Shown: positions 25,101 to 36,348 of the stretch, in pieces
How positions within the stretch are numbered: position 1 is the stretch's first letter
How the letters are laid out: the number at the start of each line of letters is the position of its first letter
Source: Planococcus citri
Taxonomy: Eukaryota > Arthropoda > Insecta > Hemiptera > Pseudococcidae
DNA length: 64,000 bases
Reading direction: 5' to 3'
Assembly: GCF_950023065.1 (NCBI RefSeq)
Contig: NC_088679.1
Span: forward strand, 25,172,001-25,236,000
Position numbers and translations under genes: made by a program
The notes under the pieces: generated by a model
The model's input: only the letters and a program-made list of their open reading frames with translations
What the model was told of the DNA's origin: nothing
The model's database searches: none

Positions 25101-28100
25101 AACGACACGTCGGCCTAATTTTTCAAACGCAATGTCGAGGACGATTCTAAATCGCCAACGTCAGCATACTCGTCCTCTTCCCCCCCCCCCCTCAATCATC
25201 CTCTCTCAGTCATCGCGGAAATATTGCAATATACCTAACTATATAGAGAGACTTGCTGCACGATAATCGCAGCAGCCACAATGTTGAATATTTTTTACTC
25301 AGCTGTCATCCTGTGTTGCTGCTCCTCATCATCGTACTACTCGTATATTCGTACAACATCGTGTATAATTTAGTAATAAGCGTCGTCTTATATCTCGAAC
25401 CCATTAATGCCCATCTTTCAACGGGTCATCTTTAAAAGCGGAAAAATACGAGTATCTCGTGGAAATTATTTCCTTACTGGCATCATATATTTTTATCCAT
25501 CTCTAGGTAATACGTACACAACGTCCAGCAAATGTGTGGTCGTTAAACTGTCGTAATTCCAAGCTCGTATTAAGCACACGTCTAATCACCTCAAGTTATT
25601 CTCTATACCTCTCAGACTACGTACGAATTATAATTTCATATTTTTTATGCAAATTTATAGCCTATCAATTACCCCTGGAATGGTTTAATTTCGCATCAAG
25701 TCGTTAAAAATCTTTTACTCGGTCGAACTACGAGGTAGATTAGCTTGATAAAAATGTATCGTATTTTTGAGACTTTTTTCAAATTTTTACACGTAAAATG
25801 GAATAATTTCATTCCAGGGGATTTCTCACTTGTCACATCGTGCAAGCTGGTTCGGTGGAATTCGTGGAATTTGTAACCCTGTCCTTTCTAATCTTCTGTC
25901 TTATACTCTTTTTTCCACTAAAAACCAGCAATTTAATGGTATGAATTCGAAAGAAAAATTCCAACGGATCGATTAAACAGTTTTGCCAACAAAAAAGCTT
26001 CGGGCGGACGTTTTTTTCGTCTCCAGAATTCAATCTTTTTAAATTGAAGTACTTCCTATTAATACTTAATATTCATTTCATTGAAAAAGGTATAAATGAA
26101 GTTTTCAATATTTCTCATATTTTTTTAGTACAGAGTTATTTCATACATTTTTTTATGTCACATGAACTATTGAAAGTTGGCCAAATGAACTTTATTGGAA
26201 ACCCGTTTTTTATCATTAAAAAATGAGAAAGAAAAAGTCGCGAAAAAAATGTCGCGAAGGAAGGGTCGCGAAAAAAAATGTCGCGAAGAAAGGGTCGCGA
26301 AAAAAAGGGTCGCGAAAACTCGCGATTCTTAAATACCAAATTTTGGTAGACTCCCTACGTCTAAAAAAAATTGTAATACCAGTTCTTATTTTGACTGCAT
26401 CGAAATGACATCAAATAACGATAGTGTAGTAATATAACGAGCGTAATAACAAGATAGATAGCTTGTTAGATGTCGGTAGTAGTTACTTCATACACGTTGG
26501 TCATCAATTTCCGCCTATATATACCACATATGTATCGTGTAGGAGACCACACGATAATATACATACGTACAAATAAGCGTACCAAAAAGATCGATTCCAC
26601 ACATCTCATAGGTACCTAGTACCTACATATATATCTGTACAACGTTCACATGTTCCAATTCAATGATACCCAAAACAAACGTCGTCATATTCTGGCCTAA
26701 TAATAATCAATTTCTTCATTCTGTTACAGGACCCTTACTTAGACGTACCGGAAGCCTCCACTTACGAATTAAGCTCATGCTACAACGTATCCATCGACTG
26801 CCGAGCCGGAGAGATGGTGACCAAAATCAAAACCAGCAAATTATTCGACGGTAAAATATACGCCAAGGGTAGTCCAAACTCTTGCGTACAAGATGTGAAA
26901 AACAGCTTGGAATTTGAACTGGAGATGGCCTACGATGACGTCGAATGCAACGTCAAACACCAAGGATTGGGCAAATACTTGAACGACGTTGTTATCCAGC
27001 ACCACGATACTATTGTCACAAGTTCCGATTTAGGTTTAGCTATCGCCTGCCAATACGATTTGACCAATAAGACTGTCTCGAACGAGGTTGATCTCGGTAT
27101 TCAAGGAGATGTTAAACCAGCTATCAGCGAAGAAGTTGTAGTCGATTCGCCTAATGTAGCTATGAAGATAACCGATCGATCCGGAGGTGATGTTAAACCA
27201 TCGGCTGAAGTAGGAGATCCTTTGGCATTGAAATTCGAAATTCTCGACCCGAACAGTCCTTATGAAATCTTCGTACGTGAATTGGTCGCTATGGATGGAG
27301 TCGATTCGAGCGAAATTGTGTTAATCGATTCGGATGGTTGTCCTACCGATCACTACATTATGGGACCTTTGTATAAATCGGCTGGCAATGGAAAGGTGAG
27401 TGTTTCTTTGGTTTGATAGTAGAATAGCACTTACTCTATTACCTTAACCCCCCCCCCCGCCCGACCATCAAGTTTTCGGAATTATAGAAAAGCTGTAACA
27501 GGATAATATAGCGGGGCCTTAAAATGAAAGATTTTCCGAGGCTCGTACTCAATTTTTTCTAAAAATAAAGTAACTTGACCCTAACCAAAAAAAGTTGAAA
27601 AAGTTGACTAAAAAAGTTATAACGTGTGTAAAACATTTTGATGCAGGAAAAAATTACCAAAAAAAAAAAATAATAAAAAACTTCTCAATTAAATAAACAT
27701 TCCAATTAAAATCTGATAATGAAACTTAATCGATACTTCGGCAATTTTAGCAAAAAAGTAGTATTTTTTGACAGTTATTAATGAAAAAGTGATACATTTT
27801 TTTTACAATTTTTGTCAAAAAGGTGAGACTATTTCGCAACTTTTTGGCAGTTGGGAAGAGTCAAAGTTTTGGGAATTTTTTGCAGAAAACTGGAAATTTT
27901 CAGCAACTTTTACAGCATAAACGACTTTCTTGCAATTATGCTATTTTTGGGCGAACGTCAGCTAGACTATGATAATTTCAGCAAAAGGCAGGACTTCTCA
28001 GCAAGTGTTGGCAAAATAGCGAAACTTCTGGGCAATTTTTAGCAAAAAAGACATTGACAACACATACATATGAAAAAAAAAATGAAAATTTTTCGCAAAT

Positions 28101-31100
28101 CTTGGTGATAAAACAAGATTTTTAACAATTCTGGTGAAAAACTAGAATTTTTCTAATTTTTGGAATTTATTGACGAAGAGGTAACCTTTTTTGCAATTTT
28201 GTCAAAAAAGTGAGATTTTTTACTATCTACTTTTTGAGAACAGAAGAAATTTTTAAGCAGTTTTAGACAAAAAATTGAGATTTTTTTGGAATTTTTTCGC
28301 TCGAAAAGACGACAATTTTCAACAATTTCAGGTAAAAAAACAAGACTTTTCGGAAAATTTGACAAAATACGAGACTTGAACAATTGAGAATTTTGAACAT
28401 TTAAAAAAAAGTAAGTAACCATAGTAATTAAAATTTTGAAAAAGGAACCGATTACGAGCTTTGATTTTCACACGTTGAGCTCGATGATAAGCATTTAACG
28501 GTGAGGAATTTTGATTCAAAATTGATTTTGAGATTTTTAAAATTTACCCTCACCTTGAGTCACCTGTCATGAGGAGACAATTATTTTTGCAAATAATTTT
28601 CAGAAAACCAAGCTCGATCGAAAGAGAAAGTCTCAAAACACCCAAAACCCAAATTACAAATTCTAAAGTTCATTTTTGGATTTTTGTCGAATTTTTGAAA
28701 ATTTAAAAAAACTGTTTCAAGGCCGAATTCAAACCTTTTCTTGAAATGAAGTACATATAATTTTTTTTTTTTTTTTTGAGCTAACAGTAATTTTTTCAAT
28801 TTTCTCCAGAAACTTCAAATCACTCTGCAAAGTCCAAAAATGAACTTCATGACCTATAATATTGTTCGGTGAATATTGGGCACCCTCTTGACCCTTTTAG
28901 GAGGTTCCAGGGAAATTCCTAAAATGCGAGTTCAAAACTAAATTTTTGGGCAATTAGTAAATTGCAGAAAAAAGTTGTAAAAAATCCTACTCTCAAAGAA
29001 GAAATATAAGGAGTAATTTTTACTGTGAAAATCGATAAGACCGTTCAAAAATTTTCCGTTCTGGGAGAACTGTTTTTGCTTCTACTCCCCTCCCCCCACA
29101 CACGAAAAAGTATCCCAAACAGCAAAAAATTTTTAGATTAAGCAAAAATAAACCATTGAGACAAATTTTCGTCGCTGAATTTCATTTTTTGATATTTAGT
29201 AAATTTTTATAACTTCAAAATTGCCTAAATTTTCATGAAAAAATCGAAGTTTGATAAAATTGAAAATTTGAAATATTAAAAATTGAAACTTCGTTCACAA
29301 ATAGTTTATTTTCAACTTTGAAAATCGATTTCGAGCGGTTTTGAGCTCTTTTAAGGCCTCCAGCAGATCAAAAACAGAAGCTATCAATAAACAAATTCCC
29401 AAAGAAAATTTTTTTTCAAATATTTTTTAAAAATTGAAGAACAAATCAACGAAGTGAAAAAGTTTACAAATGACGAGGAAAAAAATACAAAAAAATGATA
29501 AGTTGTTTGAAATGAAAAAAAAAATCTAAAAGCATCTGAATTTAATTTTAATTTTTTGAACTCAATTTTTCTAAAACTGGACAGCTCAAAATTTACTGGA
29601 GGAGGGTTAAAAAGGGCTTAAAACCATCACTAATCAATTTGAAGGATCAAAATGAATAAATATTCACAACAGACCTCAATTTTATCAAATTTTGATATTT
29701 TTCACGAAAAATAGATCATTTGAATTTTCAAAATTTTGCCAATAATCGAAGAATTGAATTCAACGCCTGAAAAGTGGCTCCGTAGTGTATTTTTGACCCT
29801 CTCATCCTTCAAGCTGACTAAATAATTCACTTTTTGAAAAGCAATACAAGCAACACATCTGTAAATTGAATTGCAGACCCTGGAAATTGAAGGGGTGAAT
29901 ATTTAGGCGATATTTCACCATCAGTTTGTTGATTCCAATCCCCTCTACTCCCCCTCATTCCGTTGCCTCTTCCATTAATGTTTAATAATATCTTTGTGAA
30001 AACCCCTAGCTCCTCATCGAAAAATCCAAATCCCACCCAACTCATCACCTGTTTAAAAAATCATCGTATTACTCAACCCTCAACATTTTAACCTAACCAC
30101 TAATTAAACTTTTTCTTTTTTACAGATTTTACTGTCATACTTCGACGCTTTCAAATTCCCCTCATCGGAAGTAGTACAATTCAGAGCTTTAGTAACACCT
30201 TGTATGCCAACTTGCGAACCAGTACGATGCGACCAAGAAGACGTAAGCGGCGAACTACGATCAGTATCATCATACGGCAGACGTAAAAGGAGAAGGAGAA
30301 GCACAGAACCGCGAGAAGATTTATTATTAGTCGGATCTATTCAAATTACCGATAAATTTAATTTCAATAAACACGGTCAAGGAAGAAGTCATTCGAACGA
30401 TAATTCGACGGGCTACAGCGACGAGTCTGTCTACGTGCATCAAACGTCTAGCGAAAATTTCGAAAATTTCTGCGTCAATATTTTCGGAATCGTTATATCC
30501 TGCTTGATATTCTTAGCTGTGCAAGTTGCCGTTATAATTGCCTGGACGTACGTCTGGCAAAGAAATAAACACACCATTAAGGAAAGTCATCAATATATTA
30601 ATGACGGTGAGTAAACGCGACAAATATTATATTGTATAGATAGTAAAATCGACTGCATGAGGCATTATCATCATCTATGCGGTATCCCATCACTTCGCAT
30701 AACCACAAACACAAAATGAAACAAAAATGAAAATAATATAAATGAAAAAAAGAGTCAACATCCTTTCGAGAATAATTACCTACTGAATCACGCGGCTCGG
30801 CTCGTATCGTATACGAGGAGTAGGTACGAGTACCTACATTTCGCAATAATTCAAATCGTATACCCGATCTTACAACTTGTTTAACGTCAATGCTTTTCTT
30901 CATTTTTTAATATTCGTTTAAAAATATATATAATTACGAAATGAATCATCGTTAAACCTTTGCCGCGGCTTGTAATACACAATGGCTTTCATTAATTTTA
31001 TGATTAATGTTTTTACGGCTCGTTGATAACAATATTCATGCTACCTGAATTATACACCTCGTTCGAATCTATTCGGCAACCGCTTACGAGTATCTTATAG

Positions 31101-34100
31101 GTATAGAATGCATTCGACTACATAAGTAGACGTATAGTACTCTTGACCGGTCCTCTCCGCCTCTCTTTCTCTTTCAAAAAAAAAAAAATAAGAAACGTAT
31201 TACGTGCAATCAAACCACTCGTCATTACTACTAGGAAAACATCACATCCCAATACATTACATAGTAGATATTTTGAACGGCTCCCAAAGTACATAGTCTT
31301 GAAAAATTCACATCGTAAATTAACGAAGGCCGCACGCCGCCTCTGTGCCATCAAATCATCCGTCAAAATGAAAAAATATCAATTCATTGGCCAGCATTAG
31401 TACAATTCGCGTATCTGTACTAGTATTCGATAGACAAAATCGTAACTCAAACTACTAATCACCTTAATCAAATCACATGTTGCCCCGAAGATGTGATTAA
31501 AATGATCAAATAAAAGCTGCGAGGTTTCTGTAGTGATCGAAATTTTTAGATAAGTAATAATTCTGCTCAATAGACGTTGTTTGGGAAGAAATAAAAAATA
31601 GACATGATATAATTAAATTATACTAATTTTGGGTCTGATACAAAAGAAGCTAAAAACTTGGTTAAAAAACTCTCTGGTACACCTACCGGGTCAACCTCTT
31701 TAAGAAAAGTATCGTGTAATTGAATGTGGATAATTATAATGACGATTAAAATCGAATAATTTTTAATGACTGCTATTTTCAAAGAATTTAGATTACATTT
31801 TGAGAAAATATTAGCAAGAGAGGTATTCCAATTGGTTGAAAATTTTTTGGGCAAAAAAAATAATAAAAATCGAGAGAAAATTCAAAAATCGGGGCATCAA
31901 ATCCAAGTACTGAGTTGAAAAAAAATCTATTCTGGAACTTTAAAAAATTAAAATTAAATCCATTTTTCATGAAAAAAATTCAAATTACCTAAATAAAATT
32001 GAAGCAGAAGAATTTGGACTACATTTTTGAGAAAATATCAGTATGAGAAGTATCCCCAATCAGTAGAGAATTTTTTGGACCGAAAGAATAAAAATCAAAA
32101 TGCGACAATTCATTTTTCAAAATTTTGAAAAAATGAAAAAATTGAAATCAAGTCTTTTTTTGGTAAAAAAAATCAAAATTTGATCAAATTCAGATACTTA
32201 GAAAGCAAAATTTTGTTTCAAAAAGATTTTTTAGCCCTCAAATCGATTAACGAAAGTTTTAGGCTGCTCCAGAGTCTCCAACAATGGCCAAGAGCTGAAT
32301 TTCATTTTTCGATTTTGAGCTTTTTTAAAAATTCAAATTAGATCAATTTTTTATTCAAAAAAATCAAAATTTGATCAAATTGAAGCCGAAGAATTTAGAT
32401 TACGTTTTAAGAAAATCAGAATGACCCAGTCGAGAATTTTTTGGAGCAAAAGAATAAAAATCAAAAAAAAAAACAAGAGTTGCATTTCATTTTTCAAATT
32501 TTTGAAAAATTAAAGAAAAATTAAAATCAAGTCAACTTTTTGTAAAAAAAATCAAAATTTGATCAAATTGAAGCCGAAGAATTTAGATTACGTTTTAAGA
32601 AAATCAGAATGACCCAGTCGAGAATTTTTTGGAGCAAAAGAATAAAAATCAAAAGAAAAACCAAGAGTTGCATTTCATTTTTCAAATTTTTGAAAAATTA
32701 AAGAAAAATTAAAATCAAGTCAACTTTTTGTAAAAAAAATCAAAATTTGATCAAATTCAGATAGAAGGCTGAAATTTAATTTCATCAGAATTTTTGATTT
32801 CTCAAATCGATTGATGGCGGTTTAATCTGTTCTAGAGTCTCCAATAAATATTTAGAAATTTTCAATTTGAAAAAAAAAACAAAAAAAAAAACATAAAAAT
32901 GATTCAAATGAAATTCATTACGAACAAAGCTCATTCTAACTATCTTCGTACGTGACCCCTACGATCATTCAATTGCAAATTTTCAAAATCAATTTCTATC
33001 AGTTCAAATCCATATTCAAACAGTTTATTTTTTCAAGAACCAGAAAATTAAAAAATTCGCTGGAGGCTCCAAAATATTTTTAAACTGCAGCAAAACGATT
33101 CTAGAGGTTAGAAATAGGGCCATGATCACTGGACGATGACTGGTTTGGCTCTCAAGTCTATCGAGATTCTTCTGGAAGAACTGTTGATCAAAGTAGGGAG
33201 CAAACTGAATTTCAAAAGTACTTTTCAATTTTTCCTCCAAAAATTACCACAAAAGAAATTTTGAATTTCGAATAAATGAGGAAACAAAATTGAAAATTTA
33301 TTATCCCCAAATTTAGTTTGACATTCGCTAAGGGTTTCAATCGCCAACTTTTTTCAAAACAGAAGAATGGAAAAAACAAAAAAGAGTCGAATCCCAAAAT
33401 TAAATAGATATTCAAAATCTGAGACCTCGAATCAGTAAGAATGAACATAAAACACCATATTTTCATAATTTTTCTGAAAAAAAAATCAAAATCAAGAGTT
33501 GGAGGAGGGGAGCAGTTGAACGAAGTCAGTGCCCTCGAAAACTTCCTAAATGGAGCCCCACTCATTGTTATAGATTTTTTTGGAACTTGATGATCTTTGA
33601 AGGTGGACGGGGGGGGGGAGATTCAACATAGTTTGATCAAAAATGGGAGCCTTTGTAGCCTTCAGAGGTACATATAAAAAGATCCAATTTTGATTTATTT
33701 TTTTTAAGACTGGAAAGAGTCTTTACTGTGATTTTTTTGAATTTTCAACTTAAGCATAGCTCTCAAATTTTGTATTCAATGTAAAAAAAATTGAACTTTT
33801 ACCTTAAAAGTTCAGTTTTGAGCTTTTCAAATTTAAATTTCTGATTTTGGATCTTCGATTTACTCTCACAAAAAAATCATTTCGAGTTTCATCAGTCTTG
33901 AGGTGTAATCATTCAAGGTTTGAGGGTTTTGCAAGAAATTGCAAGTGAATGAAAGTCTCGTTTGAACTCTCCCTTCCCCCTCCTCTTCAAAACTGCCGCT
34001 CTTCGTAAAATTCAAAATCAGAAAATATTTGAAATTTATAAAGGTTGTGCCTTTCTGCTATCCTTCCCATGAGTAAAGATATTTTCAAAAAAAAAAGGGG

Positions 34101-34916
34101 GGAGGAGAGATAGAAATACCAATAAAAGTATGACAGAATAAGATTTTATCCAAAATTACTAAAAGGATAATTCAAAATTAACCCCCCCCCCCCCCCCAAC
34201 TTGAAAACAATGAAATTTACATAATTTTTATTTATTTTTTTATTATTTGGGCGTTTGTGGGATTCCAATTAAGAAAATTCAAATTTAGGATTCCAGTAGC
34301 AAACTTTTTATTGCGATTTTGGCTCATTTTTTGCATGTCTCACTTGAAAATAATTAAATTAACAAAAAATTTTAATGCATTGCAGAAAATTGTGAAAAAT
34401 TTCATTTAAACTTTAAAAATTCAATTAGTGATACTTTCGTAGTCTCTCTAAATAATCTGCAGGTTTGAAATAATGGCTCGTAATTATTTCAATGAAAACA
34501 AACAACCGAGTGAATTGAAAAAATAACAAAAAGTGCAGTATTTTGGCCCCTTGATAGATAAACTGACCTACCTAATGTAAAAATTGTCGATTTCGACCCC
34601 CTTGCCCCTCCTAGTAAATTCTTTGCTCTTGAAATTACACCCATTTTGGTGGAAAAATTTCCACAACGCTAATAATATTTCTCAGAAACTGAATCACTCG
34701 AATACTTACATATTTACACTTTTCACATTATGATAAGTAATTAAATATTATTTTGTTTATTTAATCGAGTATGTTTTTCTTCTAACGAAAATTTCTAATA
34801 ATCAATTCATTATTTCAGGTATGTCCGTAAGTTTAAACGTACCACCAATAAATAACGTAGGCCGAACGGAGAGTATGTGCAAATTATATGAATCATCGTA
34901 TAGTCGAAGATACTGA
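15832..34916 (+). CDS. PAN/ZP-domain transmembrane apical matrix protein (neo/nyo/mey class), 3' part
   Basis: Four joined coding exons (15832-16198, 26730-27395, 30126-30606, 34819-34916) keep one frame and give 536 residues plus a split first codon. In order the product has the tail of one PAN/Apple domain, a complete second PAN domain, a ZP domain, a dibasic cluster GRRKRRRRS (furin-type site), one membrane helix and a short cytoplasmic tail ending YSRRY. PAN plus ZP is the layout of the insect Neyo/Nyobe/Morpheyus/Trynity proteins, which shape the apical extracellular matrix and cuticle of epidermal cells. Wording such as DVVIQHHDTIVTSSDLG matches that class closely. The signal peptide and first PAN half must lie in upstream exons I could not find. 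The exact paralogue is not decided. All introns obey GT-AG. Confidence 0.9.
17300..19600. repeat. Satellite: eight ~300-bp tandem units
   Basis: The landmark GGAGCCTCCA recurs at 17389, 17692, 17990, 18289, 18590, 18890, 19193 and 19497, a spacing of 298-304 bp. Each unit also repeats 'ctccagcaatttcaaatcgctccagaag', 'cggcagctgaaaat' and 'ccaaatcgatt'. Divergence between units is moderate (point changes and small indels). The minus-strand frames of 60-112 codons inside it are copies of one chance frame and repeat the same peptide. Confidence 0.95.
20024..20209 (-). CDS. Possible first coding exon, unidentified, inside ZP intron
   Basis: On the minus strand an ATG opens 62 codons that end at a good donor, GATTTG|GTAAAT, in phase 0. 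An earlier donor TTAG|GTACCG is also possible. The peptide is proline/aromatic-rich and protein-like (QVWPEPDYALDWV, NLDYNPDERRCRLG), in sequence that is less AT-rich than the surrounding intron. I do not recognise the family and could not join a second exon. If real, it starts a gene nested antisense in the ZP intron. Confidence 0.35.
21020..21039. promoter_or_regulatory. 20-bp perfect palindrome
   Basis: TGTACACTGTACAGTGTACA equals its own reverse complement. It is itself built from TGTACA-like half sites. This could be a binding site for a dimeric factor or a cruciform. Function is not known. Confidence 0.5.
26236..26326. repeat. Minisatellite with TCGCGA core
   Basis: TCGCGA followed by an A-rich spacer recurs at 26238, 26252, 26266, 26281, 26294 and 26310, with a final partial copy near 26320, at 13-16-bp spacing. 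The CpG-containing palindrome TCGCGA stands out from the AT-rich surroundings. Confidence 0.9.
26730..27395 (+). CDS. ZP gene exon: most of the ZP domain
   Basis: 222 codons, phase 0 at both ends, acceptor TGTTACAG and donor AAAG|GTGAGT. It contains the ZP-N cysteines (SCYNVSIDCRAGE, NSCVQD, ECNVKH, ACQYDL) and the start of ZP-C (GDPLALKFEILDPNSPYEIF, DGCPTDHYIMG). This subdomain mediates polymerisation of the extracellular matrix in the family. Confidence 0.92.
27396..30125 (+). other. ZP gene intron with degenerate tandem repeats
   Basis: Nothing coding is visible. From about 27700 to 28420 the sequence is a degenerate ~40-50-bp array built on 'ttttgcaattttggcaaaaaagtgaga', the same family as 45590-46000. 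Poly-C and poly-T tracts occur at 27450 and 28760. Confidence 0.6.
30126..30606 (+). CDS. ZP gene exon: ZP-C end, furin site, membrane helix
   Basis: 160 codons plus one base, acceptor TTTTTTACAG, donor ACG|GTGAGT. The ZP-C end carries CMPTCEPVRC. Next comes SYGRRKRRRRST, a run of basic residues fitting proprotein convertase cleavage, which releases ZP proteins from the membrane. The hydrophobic stretch IVISCLIFLAVQVAVIIAW is the single membrane segment and is followed by a basic cytoplasmic start. Confidence 0.92.
30607..34818 (+). other. ZP gene intron
   Basis: No exon is visible. It contains a recent 188-bp tandem duplication, more diverged relatives of it near 31780-32100, one CTGGAGGCTCCA copy at 33060, and poly-C and poly-G tracts. 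Confidence 0.6.
32361..32736. repeat. Near-identical 188-bp tandem duplication
   Basis: Two adjacent copies begin at 32361 and 32549 ('atcaaaatttgatcaaattg') and differ at only a few positions. A third partial start lies at about 32737. Older diverged relatives lie at 31780-32100, so this is a family with one recent duplication. Confidence 0.9.
34819..34916 (+). CDS. ZP gene last coding exon
   Basis: Acceptor ATTATTTCAG. The first two bases complete a glycine codon, and 31 more codons follow before TGA (34914-34916). It encodes the cytoplasmic tail SVSLNVPPINNVGRTESMCK and the end YSRRY. A possible polyadenylation signal AATAAA is at 35264-35269, implying a 3' UTR of about 350 nt. Confidence 0.85.
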
Positions 34917-36205
34917 AAAAATTGAAAAAAGTCTGCCATCGAGTAATGTTAGTCGTTATTCGTACGTTGTAATGCCATGTTTACAGGTAACCCTATGAAC
35001 TCTGCTGTGTACACAGCAAAGTATAGCCCACTGACACGACGAAATCTACTTAATATTAATTTTAATTCGATATTTAAAACAAAATTTTCACCTTATAGAA
35101 AAAATATTCCTGTTTTTCTTCCCACCATAATATAACGCTTCATCTTTTGTAAAGTTACCAACTTACGGAAGATCGAAAGTACGATAGAGGGGAAAAAACT
35201 CATCGAAGGTAAAAACGTGGGTTTTTTTCCCAACCGATACCAAAATTATTATAACTTTTGCCAAATAAAACAATCGTAGAAAAACAGGAAATCAACGTCG
35301 TAATATTTTTAAAAGAAAAAAAATCTCTAAGCTCGATAATAATTTTTTTTCTAATTTATTGTTTAGAGATTAATTTTTTCTTTAAAGTATACGCGAGAGA
35401 AAGAATAATGCTAAATCAAAAATAGCAGAAGAAAAATTTTTTCGATACTTACGATTCGTAGATTCTTTCTATACTCAATTTATTTATTAAACGTTGTTTT
35501 TACGCCTGTAATTATTCGTATAGTATTTTTTTTTTTTTTTAATAAGGCAAGGATGATTATTCAACGTGATCGTATTAATAACGTAATATTATTGTTTATT
35601 TGTAAGATTTTATTTATATGAAAAATACGAAATCTTTCTCTTTTTTTTTATCTTGGTTTAATGCATTTAAATATGTTAACGATATTAATATTTTAACCAT
35701 TACTGCCAACGTAGAGATATTTATATTTTTTTTTTTATAATCGTAGAGTTGAAAACTCGTCCTTGTCTTGCGTTTAGGGTTTTTTAAACGGTGACGTATT
35801 CTCTGCCCTTCCCCGTACCACGTTTCCGTGCAGTGACACGAGAATACGTACACAAGGGGAAACATTTTTGCAGTGCCAGAGGTAGAACGGTATTTTTTAA
35901 TTTTTTTACTTTCCTTTCTTTTTTTATATAATTTTCTTTTTAAAAAACTCTAAAAGCATTTGTGTATTTATCCTAATTTATTTATTTTTTTGTTGTATTA
36001 TATCGTACTTTTGGCTCTTAATTTATTTCTTTTCTCTGTTTATGTTTTAAGATATCGTTTTTTAAGGATATTTTATACTACGAATTTTTCCTCTTTTTTT
36101 TCTTCTTCTCTTTTTTTTTCTTGTAACGTAAGAAGAAAAAAAATAAATATACGGTGCAATAAAATCAATTTAATGATAATTTTTTTATTCATTTTTTTCA
36201 CTTAC
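34917..36205. other. ZP 3' UTR and space before ATG16 exon
   Basis: AT-rich sequence with a candidate AATAAA for the ZP transcript at 35264. I looked on the minus strand for the missing ATG16 WD40 exons and saw none. The minus-strand frame at 35614-35865 has no WD40 features. Confidence 0.5.
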
Positions 36206-36348
36206 CCTTAAACGTAGATCGTTTACTGTCCATACCCGGGAAGCGAGATCATTCGACGAAGCAATAACCAAAGTACCGGTGCTATCGAAATCAACGGACA
36301 TTACACCGGCATTACTACCAACTAGTAAACCTTTACTTTCGACACAGC
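36206..36348 (-). CDS. Atg16: Atg16 exon 7: WD40 repeat 2
   Basis: Acceptor TTATTTACAG, donor AGG|GTAAGT, phase 0 at the 3' end. It encodes GSNAGVMSVDFDSTGT and ASSNDLASRVWTVNDLRLR, a typical second blade of the ATG16L1 propeller. Confidence 0.92.

Larger units (their letters stand above)
16199..26729 (+). other. 10.5-kb intron of the ZP gene
   Basis: GT-AG intron. It contains the ~300-bp satellite (17.3-19.6 kb), dispersed CTGGAGGCTCCAG motifs, a poly-A tract at 22427-22453, a 20-bp perfect palindrome, a TCGCGA minisatellite and a possible minus-strand exon at 20024-20209. The patches at 20.2-21.2 kb and 24.2-25.4 kb are less AT-rich and may be regulatory. The long open frames there (for example 24546-24965 on the minus strand) lack recognisable motifs. 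Confidence 0.7.

Noticed and set aside
30204..30614. 136-codon ORF as a separate gene
   Set aside because: It is the internal part of the ZP exon 30126-30606; its ATG is not a start.
31118..31400. Overlapping 82- and 85-codon ORFs on both strands
   Set aside because: No motif and no splice support within the ZP intron; I could not extend either.
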